A stretch of DNA of 64,000 bases from assembly GCF_900187605.1 (NCBI RefSeq), contig NZ_FYEA01000001.1, forward strand, positions 62,001-126,000. Direction: 5' to 3'. Shown here piece after piece: positions 1 to 10,193 of this stretch. Origin of the DNA: Pseudomonas sp. Irchel 3H7. Lineage in GTDB: Bacteria > Pseudomonadota > Gammaproteobacteria > Pseudomonadales > Pseudomonadaceae. Numbering within the stretch: the stretch's first letter is position 1; the number at the start of each line of letters is the position of its first letter. A program made the position numbers and the translations under genes. The notes beneath the pieces are model-generated. The model was given only the letters and a program-made list of their open reading frames with translations. It did no database searches and was not told where the DNA came from.

Positions 1-1038
1 CTGCCGTGGCTGATGCGTCTGGTGCTGCCAGTGGCGGACAGTGGCGAGCCAGCCTTGAAAGTGAGTTTTCTCGCCGATCTGGAAGGCCTCGCCCGCCGCC
101 GCGCCCGCGCCAACCTGCCGGCGTGGCGCCAGCAAGCACCGTTCATGCTGTTGTGGCTGTTGCTATTGACCGCCGCCGCCCGCCCGCAATGGCTCGGCGA
201 ACCACTGCCGATTGCTGCCAGCGGGCGTGATCTGCTGGTAGCGGTGGACGTGTCCGGCTCGATGGATTTCCCCGATATGCAATGGCAGGACGAAGAGGTC
301 AGTCGTCTCACGCTGGTGCAACATCTGCTGGGCGACTTCCTTGAAAGCCGCGATGGCGACCGTGTCGGCCTGATCCTGTTCGGCAGTCAGGCTTATCTGC
401 AAGCGCCGCTGACGTTTGATCGCCACACCGTGCGCGTCTGGCTCGACGAAGCGCGCATCGGTATTGCCGGCAAGAACACCGCGATTGGCGATGCCATCGG
501 TCTGGCACTGAAACGCCTGCGCATGCGCCCGGCGCAAAGTCGCGTACTGATTCTGGTCACTGATGGCGCTAACAATGGCGGCGAAATCGACCCGCTGACG
601 GCGGCAAAACTGGCCGCCAGCGAAGGCGTAAAAATCTACCCGATCGGTATCGGTGCCAATCCAGAGGACAGCGGCTCGACCGGTCTGCTGGGCGTCAATC
701 CGAGCCTGGACCTCGACGAGCCGGCGCTCAAAGCCATCGCCGAAGTCACCGGCGGCCAGTATTTCCGCGCCCACGATGGCAAAGAACTGCAAGCCATCAA
801 AGACACCCTCGATCAACTCGAACCGGTCACCCAGCAACCGACCCAGGCCCGCCCGGCACAAGCCCTGTACCACTGGCCTTTGGCGCTGGCGTTATGGTTG
901 AGCCTGTTGCTGGTCGCCCGTGAATTGTGGCCGGACAACCCGCTGCAACGCCTGTTCACCAAGGAACTGTATCTGCAAAGTCCACTGCCTGACTGGCGCG
1001 AGCGCCTCAAGCGCCTGCGTCTGCGGAGGCGCCGATGA
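1..1038 (+). CDS. VWA-domain membrane protein (BatA-like), 5'-truncated by window
   Basis: The reading frame is open from the first base (L-P-W-L-M...), so the true start lies upstream and only the N-terminus is missing. A hydrophobic segment near residues 43-56 (counted from the Met at position 13) is followed by a von Willebrand A domain whose MIDAS motif DVSGS is intact at about residues 79-83. A second membrane helix (about 288-302) and a very basic tail follow. This matches the Bat/aerotolerance family, inner-membrane proteins with a periplasmic metal-binding domain that are usually encoded behind a MoxR ATPase. The stop overlaps the next gene by 4 bp, so the two are translationally coupled. 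Exact role is not known from the sequence. Confidence 0.85.
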   Translation: MPWLMRLVLPVADSGEPALKVSFLADLEGLARRRARANLPAWRQQAPFMLLWLLLLTAAARPQWLGEPLPIAASGRDLLVAVDVSGSMDFPDMQWQDEEVSRLTLVQHLLGDFLESRDGDRVGLILFGSQAYLQAPLTFDRHTVRVWLDEARIGIAGKNTAIGDAIGLALKRLRMRPAQSRVLILVTDGANNGGEIDPLTAAKLAASEGVKIYPIGIGANPEDSGSTGLLGVNPSLDLDEPALKAIAEVTGGQYFRAHDGKELQAIKDTLDQLEPVTQQPTQARPAQALYHWPLALALWLSLLLVARELWPDNPLQRLFTKELYLQSPLPDWRERLKRLRLRRRR

Positions 1039-2774
1039 TCGCGCTCTGGCCGCACTGGTTCCGTCCGTGGTGGTTGCTGTTGCTGCCGCTGCTCGGCTGG
1101 CTGATCTGGCAACTCTGGCACCGGCAGAAACGCGCCGGGCGCTGGCAGATGATTTTGCCGCCGGCCTTTCATGCCACCCTGCTCAGTGGCGGCAGTGGTC
1201 GCGACAGCAAACTGCCGTGGATCGCCCTTGGCGTGGCGTGGTTGCTGACGATTCTGGCGCTGCTCGGGCCGAGTTGGGAGCGCGTCGAACAGACCAGCCA
1301 GAAGCCCGCCGATCCCTTGGTGGTGGTGCTGGAACTGACCCCGGAAATGCTCGCCACCGACTCGCCGCCGACGCGACTGGAACAGGCGCGGCGCAAGCTC
1401 TTCGACCTGTTGCAGGCGCGCAGCGATGCGCAGACCGCCATCGTCGTCTACGCCGGCAGCGCGCACACGCTGGTGCCGCTGTCGGATGACCTGGCGACCA
1501 GTCGCAATCTGCTCGATGCGCTCAAGCCTTCGCTGATGCCGGAAAGCGGCCATCGCGCCGATCTGGCCGTGAGTAAAGCGCTGGCCCTGCTGAAACAGGG
1601 CGCGCTCGGTCAGGGGCGAATTCTGCTGATCGGCTCGTCATTGAACGAAGAGGAGCGTCAGGGCATTCGGCGTGCCCTCAACGGTGAGTCGGCACAACTG
1701 TTGATGCTCGGCATCGGCACCGCTGAAGGCGCGCCGATTGCTCAGGAGGACGGCAGTTTCCTCAAGGACGAGCAAGGCGCGATTCGCGTACCGCAACTCG
1801 ACAGTCCGGGCCTGAGCGCATTCCTCAACAGCGTCGGCGGCGAATACCACCCTGCCCGACTCGACGAAGCGGATCTAGGTGCGCTCGGCCTGCTCAACGG
1901 TCCACGCAGTCTGCGCGACGATGGCCAGACCGTGCGCCTCGATACTTGGGCCGATCAGGGTTACTGGCTGCTGTTGCCGCTGTTGTTGCTCGCCGCCTGC
2001 GCCGGGCGTCGTGGCTGGTTGTTCTGCCTGCCGTTACTGCTGTGTCTGCCGCAGCCGAGCTACGCTTTTGACTTTGAGGATTTGTGGCTGCGCCCCGATC
2101 AACAGGGCCTGCACCTGCTCAAACAGAAGCGCCCGGCCGAAGCCGCACAGCATTTTGACGATCACCAATGGCAAGGGGTGGCGTTGTACGAGGCCGGCGA
2201 CTACAGTGGCGCCGCCCAGCGCTTTGCCGAAGGCAGCGATGCCCGCGCCCATTACAATCGTGGCAACGCGTTGGCGAAAAGCGGTGAGCTGGAAGCGGCA
2301 ATCGACGCCTATGAACAGGCCCTGGAACTGCAACCGGATTTACGTCCGGCGCAGACCAACAAGGCGCTGGTGGAAAACCTGCTCAAGCAGAAAAACACAC
2401 CGCCGCCCGCCGAGCCGGACACCAAACCGAGCGAACAGCAAAGTCTGCCGGGCGACGAACCAGCGCCCGCGACCACGCCGCCGCCCGCCGTGAAAAGTGA
2501 AACCCAGAGCCCGTCGCAGCCTGTCGAGTCGGCCAGCGAACCGCCAACGACCACGCCGCCGCAGCCAGGCCCCAACGAAGTGCCGGGCAGCGACGAGGAA
2601 GAACAAACGGACACCGTGCCGACGCTGCGCCCGAGTGAAGACAACCTCCAAGGCGAGCAGCGTCAGGCACTGGAGCAATGGCTGGGCAAGATCCCGGATG
2701 ATCCGGGCGAATTGCTGCGACGCAAATTCTGGTACGAACAGCAACAACATCAGGATCAGGAAAACACTCGATGA
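1035..2774 (+). CDS. VWA and TPR-repeat membrane protein (BatB/BatC-like fusion)
   Basis: A 579-residue protein. Two N-terminal membrane helices flank a linker, then comes a VWA domain in which the MIDAS DxSxS is replaced by ELTPE, so metal binding is doubtful. Another hydrophobic pair follows around residues 315-340, then tetratricopeptide repeats (AHYNRGNALAKSGELEAAI region, about residues 400-445) and a long Pro/Glu/Thr-rich acidic tail. VWA plus TPR in one chain is typical of the pseudomonad Bat operon. It overlaps both neighbours by 4 bp. It probably assembles with the preceding VWA protein in the inner membrane; the TPR part would recruit partners. Family assignment is firm, cellular role is not. 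Confidence 0.85.
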   Translation: MIALWPHWFRPWWLLLLPLLGWLIWQLWHRQKRAGRWQMILPPAFHATLLSGGSGRDSKLPWIALGVAWLLTILALLGPSWERVEQTSQKPADPLVVVLELTPEMLATDSPPTRLEQARRKLFDLLQARSDAQTAIVVYAGSAHTLVPLSDDLATSRNLLDALKPSLMPESGHRADLAVSKALALLKQGALGQGRILLIGSSLNEEERQGIRRALNGESAQLLMLGIGTAEGAPIAQEDGSFLKDEQGAIRVPQLDSPGLSAFLNSVGGEYHPARLDEADLGALGLLNGPRSLRDDGQTVRLDTWADQGYWLLLPLLLLAACAGRRGWLFCLPLLLCLPQPSYAFDFEDLWLRPDQQGLHLLKQKRPAEAAQHFDDHQWQGVALYEAGDYSGAAQRFAEGSDARAHYNRGNALAKSGELEAAIDAYEQALELQPDLRPAQTNKALVENLLKQKNTPPPAEPDTKPSEQQSLPGDEPAPATTPPPAVKSETQSPSQPVESASEPPTTTPPQPGPNEVPGSDEEEQTDTVPTLRPSEDNLQGEQRQALEQWLGKIPDDPGELLRRKFWYEQQQHQDQENTR

Positions 2775-4408
2775 CCCGCTTCACCGCTCTCTTGCTGCCC
2801 CTGCTGCTCTGCACGGCCACCGCCCAGGCGGCCGAGCTGACGGCCAGTGTGGATCGCAGTCGCCTGAACTCCGGCGAGACGGTCGAACTCACCCTCGAAA
2901 CCAGCGACGTCACCCAGTTCGGCAAACCCGATCTGACCGCGCTGGAGGCATTGTTCGAAGTGCGTGGCACGCGGCAGGTCAACCAGCTCAATACCCTCAA
3001 TGGCGACAACCGCGCGACCACGCGCTGGATCATCACCCTGCTGCCCAAAGAGAACGGCAGCGTGGTGATCCCGCCGCTGCAACTGGGCGACGCGCAGAGC
3101 CAGCCGATCACCGTACAAGTGGTCGAAAGCGACACCCGCGAGAACCAGAACAGCCTTGATCCGGTGTTCATCGAAGCCAGCCTCGATCAGTCCAGCGTCT
3201 ATGTGCAGGCGCAGGCGATCCTGACTTTGCGCATCTACCATTCGGTGTCGCTGTACGACGACAGCAGCCTGACGCCGCTGCAAATCGCCGATGCGCGCAT
3301 CGAACAACTGGGCGACACGCGCACCTACGAAAAAGACCTCAACGGTGTGCGCCATGGCGTGATCGAAATGCGCTATGCAATCTACCCGCAACACAGCGGT
3401 TTGCTGACCATTGCGCCGCAAACCTTCAGCGCGACACTGGTCGATACGCAGCCGTCACAGGACGCGAATGCGCAGGGGCCGAAGCCGGGCAAACTGATGC
3501 GCGTCAGTTCCGCCGAAATCCCCCTGACCGTCAAACCCAAGCCCCTGACCTACCCGGTCGACGCGCCGTGGCTGCCCGCACGCAGCCTGAGCCTCAGCGA
3601 AAGCTGGAACCCGGAACCGGAACACACTCAGGTCGGCGATTCCCTGACCCGCAGCCTGACGTTGAAAGTCGAAGGCCTGGCCGCCTCGCAATTGCCGGCG
3701 CTGCCCGCCACCGACGTCAACGGCCTGCGCCGCTACCCCGACCAACCGGTGCTGAGCAACCAGAGCACTGACCGGGGCATTGTCGGCAGCCGCGAAGAAC
3801 GCGAAGCGCTGGTGCCGAGCCGCAGCGGCGCCATCGATTTGCCGACGGTGGACGTGGTCTGGTGGAACACCTTTGAAGATCAGCTGGAACACAGCAGCCT
3901 GCCGGCGCGCACCCTGCAAGTGGCCAATAACCCAAGCCTGCAAGTCGACACCCCGACCGGCAATTTGCAACCGAGCGTCGTCGATAACGATGTGTTGTGG
4001 TGGTGGAAACTCAGCACCCTGATCCTCGCCTGCACCACCCTCCTCGGCTTCGGCCTGTGGTGGCGCGCCCGCTGGCAACCGGCCGTGCACCGCGCCGCAC
4101 AAACCGGCCCGAGCCCGCGCACGTTGATGGACGACATCAAACGGGCGAGCCAGGCGAATGATCCGCAGGCGACGCGGCAGGCGCTGGATGCGTGGGCGCG
4201 TCAGCAGCCGGAGACACTGGCGGACATGGCGGCGCGGTTTGTGCCGTTGTCCGACGCCCTCGACGGCCTCAACGGTGCGCTGTACAGCGAGACTGGCCAG
4301 CATTGGCAGGGTGAGGATTTGTGGCGGGCGATTCGCACGATTCCGGCGGCGGAACGGGTGCAGGATCCGGTGGGTGATAGCGGGTTACCGCCGCTTTATC
4401 CGAAGTAA
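2771..4408 (+). CDS. BatD family protein
   Basis: A 545-residue protein with a cleavable signal peptide (LLLPLLLCTATAQAA), a large beta-rich exported region containing repeated Ig-like segments, and one transmembrane helix near residues 415-435 followed by a cytoplasmic tail. This is the BatD layout. The gene closes the three-gene operon (ATGA overlap with the VWA-TPR gene). A REP inverted repeat follows the stop immediately and may act as 3' end of the transcript. Function in the family is linked to envelope or oxidative-stress tolerance, but the mechanism is not established. Confidence 0.85.
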   Translation: MTRFTALLLPLLLCTATAQAAELTASVDRSRLNSGETVELTLETSDVTQFGKPDLTALEALFEVRGTRQVNQLNTLNGDNRATTRWIITLLPKENGSVVIPPLQLGDAQSQPITVQVVESDTRENQNSLDPVFIEASLDQSSVYVQAQAILTLRIYHSVSLYDDSSLTPLQIADARIEQLGDTRTYEKDLNGVRHGVIEMRYAIYPQHSGLLTIAPQTFSATLVDTQPSQDANAQGPKPGKLMRVSSAEIPLTVKPKPLTYPVDAPWLPARSLSLSESWNPEPEHTQVGDSLTRSLTLKVEGLAASQLPALPATDVNGLRRYPDQPVLSNQSTDRGIVGSREEREALVPSRSGAIDLPTVDVVWWNTFEDQLEHSSLPARTLQVANNPSLQVDTPTGNLQPSVVDNDVLWWWKLSTLILACTTLLGFGLWWRARWQPAVHRAAQTGPSPRTLMDDIKRASQANDPQATRQALDAWARQQPETLADMAARFVPLSDALDGLNGALYSETGQHWQGEDLWRAIRTIPAAERVQDPVGDSGLPPLYPK

Positions 4409-4410
4409 AA

Positions 4411-4484
4411 GCAAAAGATCGCAGCCTCCGGCAGCTCCTACAGAGGGTATGTGTAGGAGCTGCCGAAGGCTGCGATCTTTTGAT
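4411..4484. repeat. REP pair (GGAGCTGCCGAAGGCTGCGATC family), inverted
   Basis: Two copies of the REP word face each other across about 10 bp, giving a long stem directly after the BatD stop codon. The left arm has one base change (CCTCCGG instead of CCTTCGG). Confidence 0.9.
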
Positions 4485-4586
4485 TTTGCTAAAAATTAAA
4501 AAAGGCTAAAGGCAATCGGCGGCACGCAGATTGATGCGCAGGTTTAAAGTTCACCTGCCATTTCCAGAGGGCAGACGATTACATCC

Positions 4587-4979
4587 TTATAAATAGTCCA
4601 ACCAGTCATTTGAATTACCCGAACGTCCCTTTTCAAAAAAAGCCTGATAGCGTTCTCTGTATTTATCTAGAGAAGCAGCTGCAACATCTATGGAAATAAA
4701 TCCACGTCCTCTCTCCTCAACAGACAGAAACACTGGATCTATTTTGATCGGCGAATCGCCGACCACAACTCCCGACAATTTTGACCTGTGGAATATAAAG
4801 CTTTTCCCACCGCCGAGCGGAAGAACCAACTCTGCAACAGCAAATATTATCTCCGGCCTTGAAATCTCATAGCGTTCACCATCCTCATAGTTTTCGGAAT
4901 AGGCTTCCGGAATAAGGAATAGTTTATGACTTACGATTACCAGCCACCCTTGCAAGTCAACACAAGCGCCAATATTCAT
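4587..4979 (-). CDS. Hypothetical protein, AT-rich orphan
   Basis: I do not recognise this 130-residue protein. The start at 4979 is chosen because GGGGGGAG lies 5-6 bases upstream; longer in-frame starts at 4994 and 5015 lack such a site. It is acidic, with a mixed alpha/beta look, no signal peptide and no membrane helix (ends SNDWLDYL). Base composition is clearly lower in GC than the neighbours, which suggests recent acquisition. Small solitary genes of this kind in pseudomonads are sometimes orphan immunity proteins, but no toxin gene adjoins it, so this is only a guess. Confidence 0.6.
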   Translation of the reverse strand: MNIGACVDLQGWLVIVSHKLFLIPEAYSENYEDGERYEISRPEIIFAVAELVLPLGGGKSFIFHRSKLSGVVVGDSPIKIDPVFLSVEERGRGFISIDVAAASLDKYRERYQAFFEKGRSGNSNDWLDYL

Positions 4980-5310
4980 TACTACTCCCCCCATCACAAT
5001 AGCGTCACGTAGCATTACCCAACGCGCTTTGTGTCGTCATTTCAAATGCATGCACAAGAACAAACCTTCAACGCGCCTTTCCGCTCTCCTCCGGGTCAAC
5101 CAGCGGTGATTCGCACGCAGCGAAAACGATATCAATATAATGGCACGATGGTAGGCAGTGGGTGTCAGGGGGTCAATTTTTGAAATCGACGCGATCGCGC
5201 GCGCCCTCCCCGAAAAGCCCTCCCGCCGCAATAATCTGTAAACTCTCCCCTCTTTCGCCGCCCTTCATTTCCTCGCGGCCATCACCTATTTAATTGTTGC
5301 GGAGTCCACC

Positions 5311-6555
5311 TTGCGTCTGTTCCACACCTCCGACTGGCACCTTGGGCAAAACCTGCACGGCCAGGAGCGCGATTTCGAGCATGCGTGCTTCCTCGAATGG
5401 CTGCTGCGCCAACTGCAACTGGCGCAGCCGGATGTGCTGCTGATCGCCGGGGACATCTTCGACACCGTCAATCCTCCGGTCAAAGCTCAGGAACGCCTCT
5501 ACGACTTCATCGTCAGCGCCCACGAGCAGCAGCCGTTGCTGACCATCGTGATGATTGCCGGCAACCACGATTCCGGCTCGCGGATCGAACTGCCCGCGCC
5601 GCTGATGCGCCGTTTGCGCACCCATGCGCTGGGGCGGGTGTTGTGGCTGGATGACGGCCAACTGGATGCCGAACGCCTGCTGCTGCCGTTGCCGGATAAA
5701 ACCGGCGAAGTCGCTGCATGGTGCCTGGCGCTGCCGTTCCTGCGCCCGGCGGAGGTGACTGGCGCACACTTGGGCGACAACTATTTGCGCGGTATCGGTC
5801 AGGTGCACGAATGGCTGATCGAAGCGGCCAACGCCAAACGCCAACCCGGTCAGGCGCTGATTGCCATCAGCCACGCGCACATGGCCGGCGGTTCAGTGTC
5901 GGAAGACTCTGAGCGCAGCCTGATCATCGGTAACGCGGAGGCCCTGCCCGCCAGCCTGTTCGGCCCGAGCATCAGCTATGTTGCCCTCGGCCATTTGCAC
6001 AAGCCGCAGAAGGTCAACGCTGAAGAGCGCATCCGCTACAGCGGTTCGCCGATTCCATTGTCGTTCTCGGAGATTGGCTATCAGCACCAGATTCTCGACG
6101 TCACCCTTGATGGCGAAACCCTGGTCAGTGTCGAGCCGAAACTGATCCCGCGCTCGGTCAACTTGCAGCGCATCGGTCCGGCACCGCTGGCCGAGATTCT
6201 GCTGCAACTGGCCGATCTGCCGAACATCGATCTGCTCGCCGAAACCCAACGCCAGCCATGGCTGGAAGTGCGTGTAACCCTCGATGAACCGCAGCCGGAT
6301 CTGCGCCATCAAGTTGAAAGCGCCCTGCAAGGCAAAGCCGTGCGGTTGGTACGCATCGCCGCCGAATACGCCGGTAATCGTGGTGCTGACGGCGTCGAAG
6401 ACGGCACAGCGCTGATCGAACTCGACCAGCTCACTCCGCAGGAACTGTTCAGCCGCGCTTGGCTCGACAACTATGGCAGTGAAGTCGATGAGCAGACGCT
6501 GAAGGACTTCGCCGAACTGCTACAAGACGTACAACTGGAGGGCGAGCAGCCATGA
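5311..6555 (+). CDS. sbcD: Exonuclease SbcCD, nuclease subunit SbcD
   Basis: A 414-residue Mre11-type calcineurin-like nuclease. Metal-binding motifs are in order: HTSDWHLG near the N-terminus, AGDIFD, GNHDSG, ISHAHMAG and GHLHKPQ. The start is a TTG at 5311 with GGAG about 8 bases upstream; no suitable ATG precedes the conserved N-terminus. With SbcC it forms an ATP-dependent nuclease that cuts hairpin and protein-blocked DNA ends during repair and replication. It overlaps sbcC by 4 bp, and the stoichiometric complex fits this coupling. Confidence 0.97.
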   Translation: MRLFHTSDWHLGQNLHGQERDFEHACFLEWLLRQLQLAQPDVLLIAGDIFDTVNPPVKAQERLYDFIVSAHEQQPLLTIVMIAGNHDSGSRIELPAPLMRRLRTHALGRVLWLDDGQLDAERLLLPLPDKTGEVAAWCLALPFLRPAEVTGAHLGDNYLRGIGQVHEWLIEAANAKRQPGQALIAISHAHMAGGSVSEDSERSLIIGNAEALPASLFGPSISYVALGHLHKPQKVNAEERIRYSGSPIPLSFSEIGYQHQILDVTLDGETLVSVEPKLIPRSVNLQRIGPAPLAEILLQLADLPNIDLLAETQRQPWLEVRVTLDEPQPDLRHQVESALQGKAVRLVRIAAEYAGNRGADGVEDGTALIELDQLTPQELFSRAWLDNYGSEVDEQTLKDFAELLQDVQLEGEQP

Positions 6556-9500
6556 AGATTCTCGCCATTCGTTTGAAGAACCTAGCCTCGCTGGCCGGGC
6601 CGTTCGAGATTGATTTCACCGCTGAGCCGCTGGCCAGCGCCGGTTTGTTCGCGATTACCGGCCCGACCGGCGCCGGTAAAAGTACCCTGCTCGACGCCTT
6701 GTGCCTGGCGCTGTTCGGCGCCGTGCCGCGTCTGAACAACACTGGCCGCGACGCCAAAGTCCCGGATGCCGACGGCGAAATCGCCACCGGCGACCCGCGC
6801 ACCTTGCTGCGTCGCGGTACTGGCGAAGGTTATGCCGAAGTGGATTTCGTCGGTGTCGATGGCCGTCGTTATCGGGCGCGCTGGGAGGCCAACCGCGCCC
6901 GCGAGAAGGCCGGCGGCAAGTTGCAGGCCAGCCGGCAGAGCCTGCGCGATATCGATCAGGATCAACTGCTCGCCAGCCAGAAAGGCGAATACAAAACTCA
7001 ACTGGAAGCTGCGCTCGGCCTGAACTTCGAACAGTTCACCCGCGCCGTGCTGCTGGCGCAGAGCGAGTTCAGCGCATTCCTCAAGGCGGACGACAACGAC
7101 CGCAGCGAGCTGCTGGAAAAGCTCACTGATACCGCGCTGTACACCCGCCTCGGCCGCCGCGCCTTCGACAAGACCAAAGAGGCCCGCGAAGCGCACAAGC
7201 TGTTGCAGGATCAGGCTACCGGCGTGACCCCGTTGGCGCCCGAAGCCCGGGCCGAGCTGGATGAGCGTTTCAATGCTGCGCAACAGCAAATGAAGTTGCA
7301 GCAGGCGCAGCTCAAACAACTTGAGCAGCAGCACGCCTGGCTGAAGGATTTGCGTGTGTTGCAGGACGCGCAACAGGCCGCCACCGAGCAATTGCACAGC
7401 GCACAGCAGCAATCGCAAGGTCTGGCTGGCGAGCGGGTCAAGCTGACGCGCCTGGAGCAACTCGGACCACAACGGCACCAGTTCGCGCGCAAAAGCGAAC
7501 TCGATGCCCTGCTGACGCCACTGGCCGCGCAGATAGCCGCGCACACCCGGCAACACGCCGAACTGACTGAGCGCCAGACGCAACTGGAGCAGGATCTCGA
7601 AGCAGCAAAAGTCGCCCTGAGCGAAGCACAGCAACGGCAAAGTGAAAACGCGCCGCTGTTGCGTCAGGCCTTTGAAGAACAAAGCACCCTCGCCCGTCTG
7701 GCCAAGGATGTCGCGCAAAGTGGCGAAGCCAGGCTCAATGCGCAGCAGGCTTGCACCGAAGGCCAGAACGCCATTCAAGCCTTGCTGGAAAAACAGACGC
7801 AGGTCGCCGAGCGCCTGCAGCGCATTGCCGCCGAGCTTGAGCAAAGCGCTCATCTGGCGCCGTTGAGCGATGCATGGAATGCCTACCGCGATCGCCTGCA
7901 ACAGCTGATGCTGATCGGCAACCGCTTGAACAAAGGCCAGGCCGAACTGGCGAGCCTTGAAGAAAACGCCAACCGCAGCGCTGAAGAACTGACCACGCAA
8001 AAGCAGCAACTGGAAGTGCTGTTCAAAGAAGCTGGCGCCGAACCCGATGCCGTCGCCGAACAGATCGGTCTCCTCGGCACGCTGCTGCAGGACAACCGCA
8101 AGCAACTGCGCGCCTTCGAAGACTTGTCGCGTCTATGGGCCACGCAACAGGATCTGGACAAGCGCAGCAGTGAGTTGCAACAGCGTCAGCTCAGCGCCCA
8201 GCAGGAACGCGAACGCCTGACGCAGGACGGCGTGAAAAGCAAAGCCGAGCTGACCGTCGCCGAACAAACCCTCAATGTCACCCGCGAGCTGCTCGAACGC
8301 CAGCGCCTGGCGCGCAGTGCCAGCGTTGAAGAGTTGCGCGCGCAGTTGCAGGACGATCAGCCGTGCCCGGTCTGTGGCAGCAGCGAGCACCCGTATCATC
8401 AGCCCGAAGCGCTGCTGCAAAGCCTCGGTCGCCACGACGAAAGCGAGCAGGCCAACGCCCAGCAGGTGGTCGATCAGCTCAAGGAAAAACTCATCGAACT
8501 GCGCGCCGAAGTCGGTGGCGTCATTGCTCAGCAGAAAGAACTGCTGCAACAGCAGGAACAACTGGCCACCCAGCAGCAAGCGTTGGCGCCTAGCTTCGAT
8601 GCGCATCCGCAGTCCGCGCAGTTGTTCAATCAGGATGCTGACAAGCGCGATGCCTGGCTCGCCCGGCAAAACGAGCAACTGAACCAGAGCATCACTCAGG
8701 ACGAACAACGCCAGAGCGCCCTGCTCACCCTGCAACAAGACGCTGCGCGACTGACCCAGCAATTGCGTCAGGCCGAAACCGCGCATCAGCAAGCGGCGCA
8801 GCACCTGAGCAATCAGCAGCGCGAGCTGAGCAGCGACCGTCAGCGCCTCGACGAAGAACTCACCGCGTTCGGCAATCTACTACCGGCCGACACCCTCGAA
8901 GCTTTGCGCCAGGAGCCGGCAGCAACCTTCATGCAACTTGACCGGCAGATCGCCGAGCGCCTGGCGCAAGTCGATCAGCAGAAGGAAGAGCAGGCCGAGC
9001 AGCAACAGCGTCAACAAACGCTGGAGAAGGAACAGGATCGCCAACAGACCCGCGCGCAGCAGTTGCTCAGCGTCGAACAGCAATTCACGGCGCTGACCGA
9101 GCAGCAGCACACCTGCCAGCAGAAACTCGCGCAACTGCTCGGCGAACACAGCAGCGCCGAACACTGGCAGCAGCAACTTGAGCAAGCGGTCGAGCAGGCG
9201 CGCAATACCGAAACCGCTACCGCGCAGGAACTGCAAAACGTGCGCACGCAACTTGTGCAGATCGCCGCCGAGCTCAAGGCGCAGCAGGAGCGTTTGCAGG
9301 CGCTGGAAACCGAAGAGCAGGATCTGGCCGGCAAGATTGCCGACTGGCGCGCCCGCCATCCTGAACTGGACGACGGTGGCCTTGAAGACCTGTTGCGAGT
9401 TGACGACGCGCAAGTCGCCGAGCTGCGTCAGCGTCTGCAACACAATGAAAAAGCCATCGAACAAGCCAAGGTGTTGTTGCAGGAGCGTGACCAGCGTCTG

Positions 9501-10193
9501 CTCGATCATCAGGCGCAGCACAACGGCAACCTCGATACCGAACAACTGGCCAGTGCCCTCGCCGAGCTGCAAAACCAGTTCAACCTCAGCGAGCAACAGT
9601 GCGCCGAATTGCGTGCCGAACAGGTCGAAGACCAACGCCGGCAAAACGCCAATCAGGCGCTGGCCCAGCAGATCGCCTCGGCCTATGCCGAGTATCAACG
9701 CTGGGCGCGCCTGAGTGCCTTGATCGGCTCGGCCACCGGTGACACCTTCCGCAAGATCGCCCAGGCCTACAACCTCGACCTGCTGGTGCATCACGCCAAC
9801 GTGCAACTGCGCCAACTGGTCAAACGCTATCGCCTGAAACGCGGCGGCAGCATGCTCGGTTTGCTGGTGATGGACACGGAAATGGGCGACGAACTGCGCT
9901 CGGTGCATTCGTTGTCCGGCGGCGAGACGTTCCTGGTGTCGCTGGCCCTCGCTCTGGGCTTGGCGTCAATGGCGTCGAGTACGCTGAAGATCGAGTCGCT
10001 GTTTATCGATGAAGGTTTCGGCAGCCTCGATCCAGAGTCGCTGCAACTGGCGATGGATGCGCTGGACGGTTTGCAGGCACAGGGCCGCAAAGTGGCGGTG
10101 ATTTCCCACGTGCAGGAAATGCACGAGCGGATTCCGGTGCAGATTCAGGTGCAGCGTCAGGGCAATGGTTTGAGCACGCTGGAGGTGAAATGA
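6552..10193 (+). CDS. sbcC: Exonuclease SbcCD, ATPase subunit SbcC
   Basis: A 1213-residue SMC/Rad50-type ATPase. Walker A GPTGAGKST is at residues 37-45, two very long Gln/Glu-rich coiled coils flank a zinc-hook CPVC at about residue 605, and the C-terminal lobe carries the signature SLSGGET near 1117 and Walker B LFIDEGFGSLD near 1150. It clamps DNA and drives the SbcD nuclease. The length is normal for the pseudomonad protein. The gene overlaps both sbcD and the following glutathione S-transferase gene by 4 bp, so all three are probably co-transcribed. Confidence 0.97.
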   Translation: MKILAIRLKNLASLAGPFEIDFTAEPLASAGLFAITGPTGAGKSTLLDALCLALFGAVPRLNNTGRDAKVPDADGEIATGDPRTLLRRGTGEGYAEVDFVGVDGRRYRARWEANRAREKAGGKLQASRQSLRDIDQDQLLASQKGEYKTQLEAALGLNFEQFTRAVLLAQSEFSAFLKADDNDRSELLEKLTDTALYTRLGRRAFDKTKEAREAHKLLQDQATGVTPLAPEARAELDERFNAAQQQMKLQQAQLKQLEQQHAWLKDLRVLQDAQQAATEQLHSAQQQSQGLAGERVKLTRLEQLGPQRHQFARKSELDALLTPLAAQIAAHTRQHAELTERQTQLEQDLEAAKVALSEAQQRQSENAPLLRQAFEEQSTLARLAKDVAQSGEARLNAQQACTEGQNAIQALLEKQTQVAERLQRIAAELEQSAHLAPLSDAWNAYRDRLQQLMLIGNRLNKGQAELASLEENANRSAEELTTQKQQLEVLFKEAGAEPDAVAEQIGLLGTLLQDNRKQLRAFEDLSRLWATQQDLDKRSSELQQRQLSAQQERERLTQDGVKSKAELTVAEQTLNVTRELLERQRLARSASVEELRAQLQDDQPCPVCGSSEHPYHQPEALLQSLGRHDESEQANAQQVVDQLKEKLIELRAEVGGVIAQQKELLQQQEQLATQQQALAPSFDAHPQSAQLFNQDADKRDAWLARQNEQLNQSITQDEQRQSALLTLQQDAARLTQQLRQAETAHQQAAQHLSNQQRELSSDRQRLDEELTAFGNLLPADTLEALRQEPAATFMQLDRQIAERLAQVDQQKEEQAEQQQRQQTLEKEQDRQQTRAQQLLSVEQQFTALTEQQHTCQQKLAQLLGEHSSAEHWQQQLEQAVEQARNTETATAQELQNVRTQLVQIAAELKAQQERLQALETEEQDLAGKIADWRARHPELDDGGLEDLLRVDDAQVAELRQRLQHNEKAIEQAKVLLQERDQRLLDHQAQHNGNLDTEQLASALAELQNQFNLSEQQCAELRAEQVEDQRRQNANQALAQQIASAYAEYQRWARLSALIGSATGDTFRKIAQAYNLDLLVHHANVQLRQLVKRYRLKRGGSMLGLLVMDTEMGDELRSVHSLSGGETFLVSLALALGLASMASSTLKIESLFIDEGFGSLDPESLQLAMDALDGLQAQGRKVAVISHVQEMHERIPVQIQVQRQGNGLSTLEVK

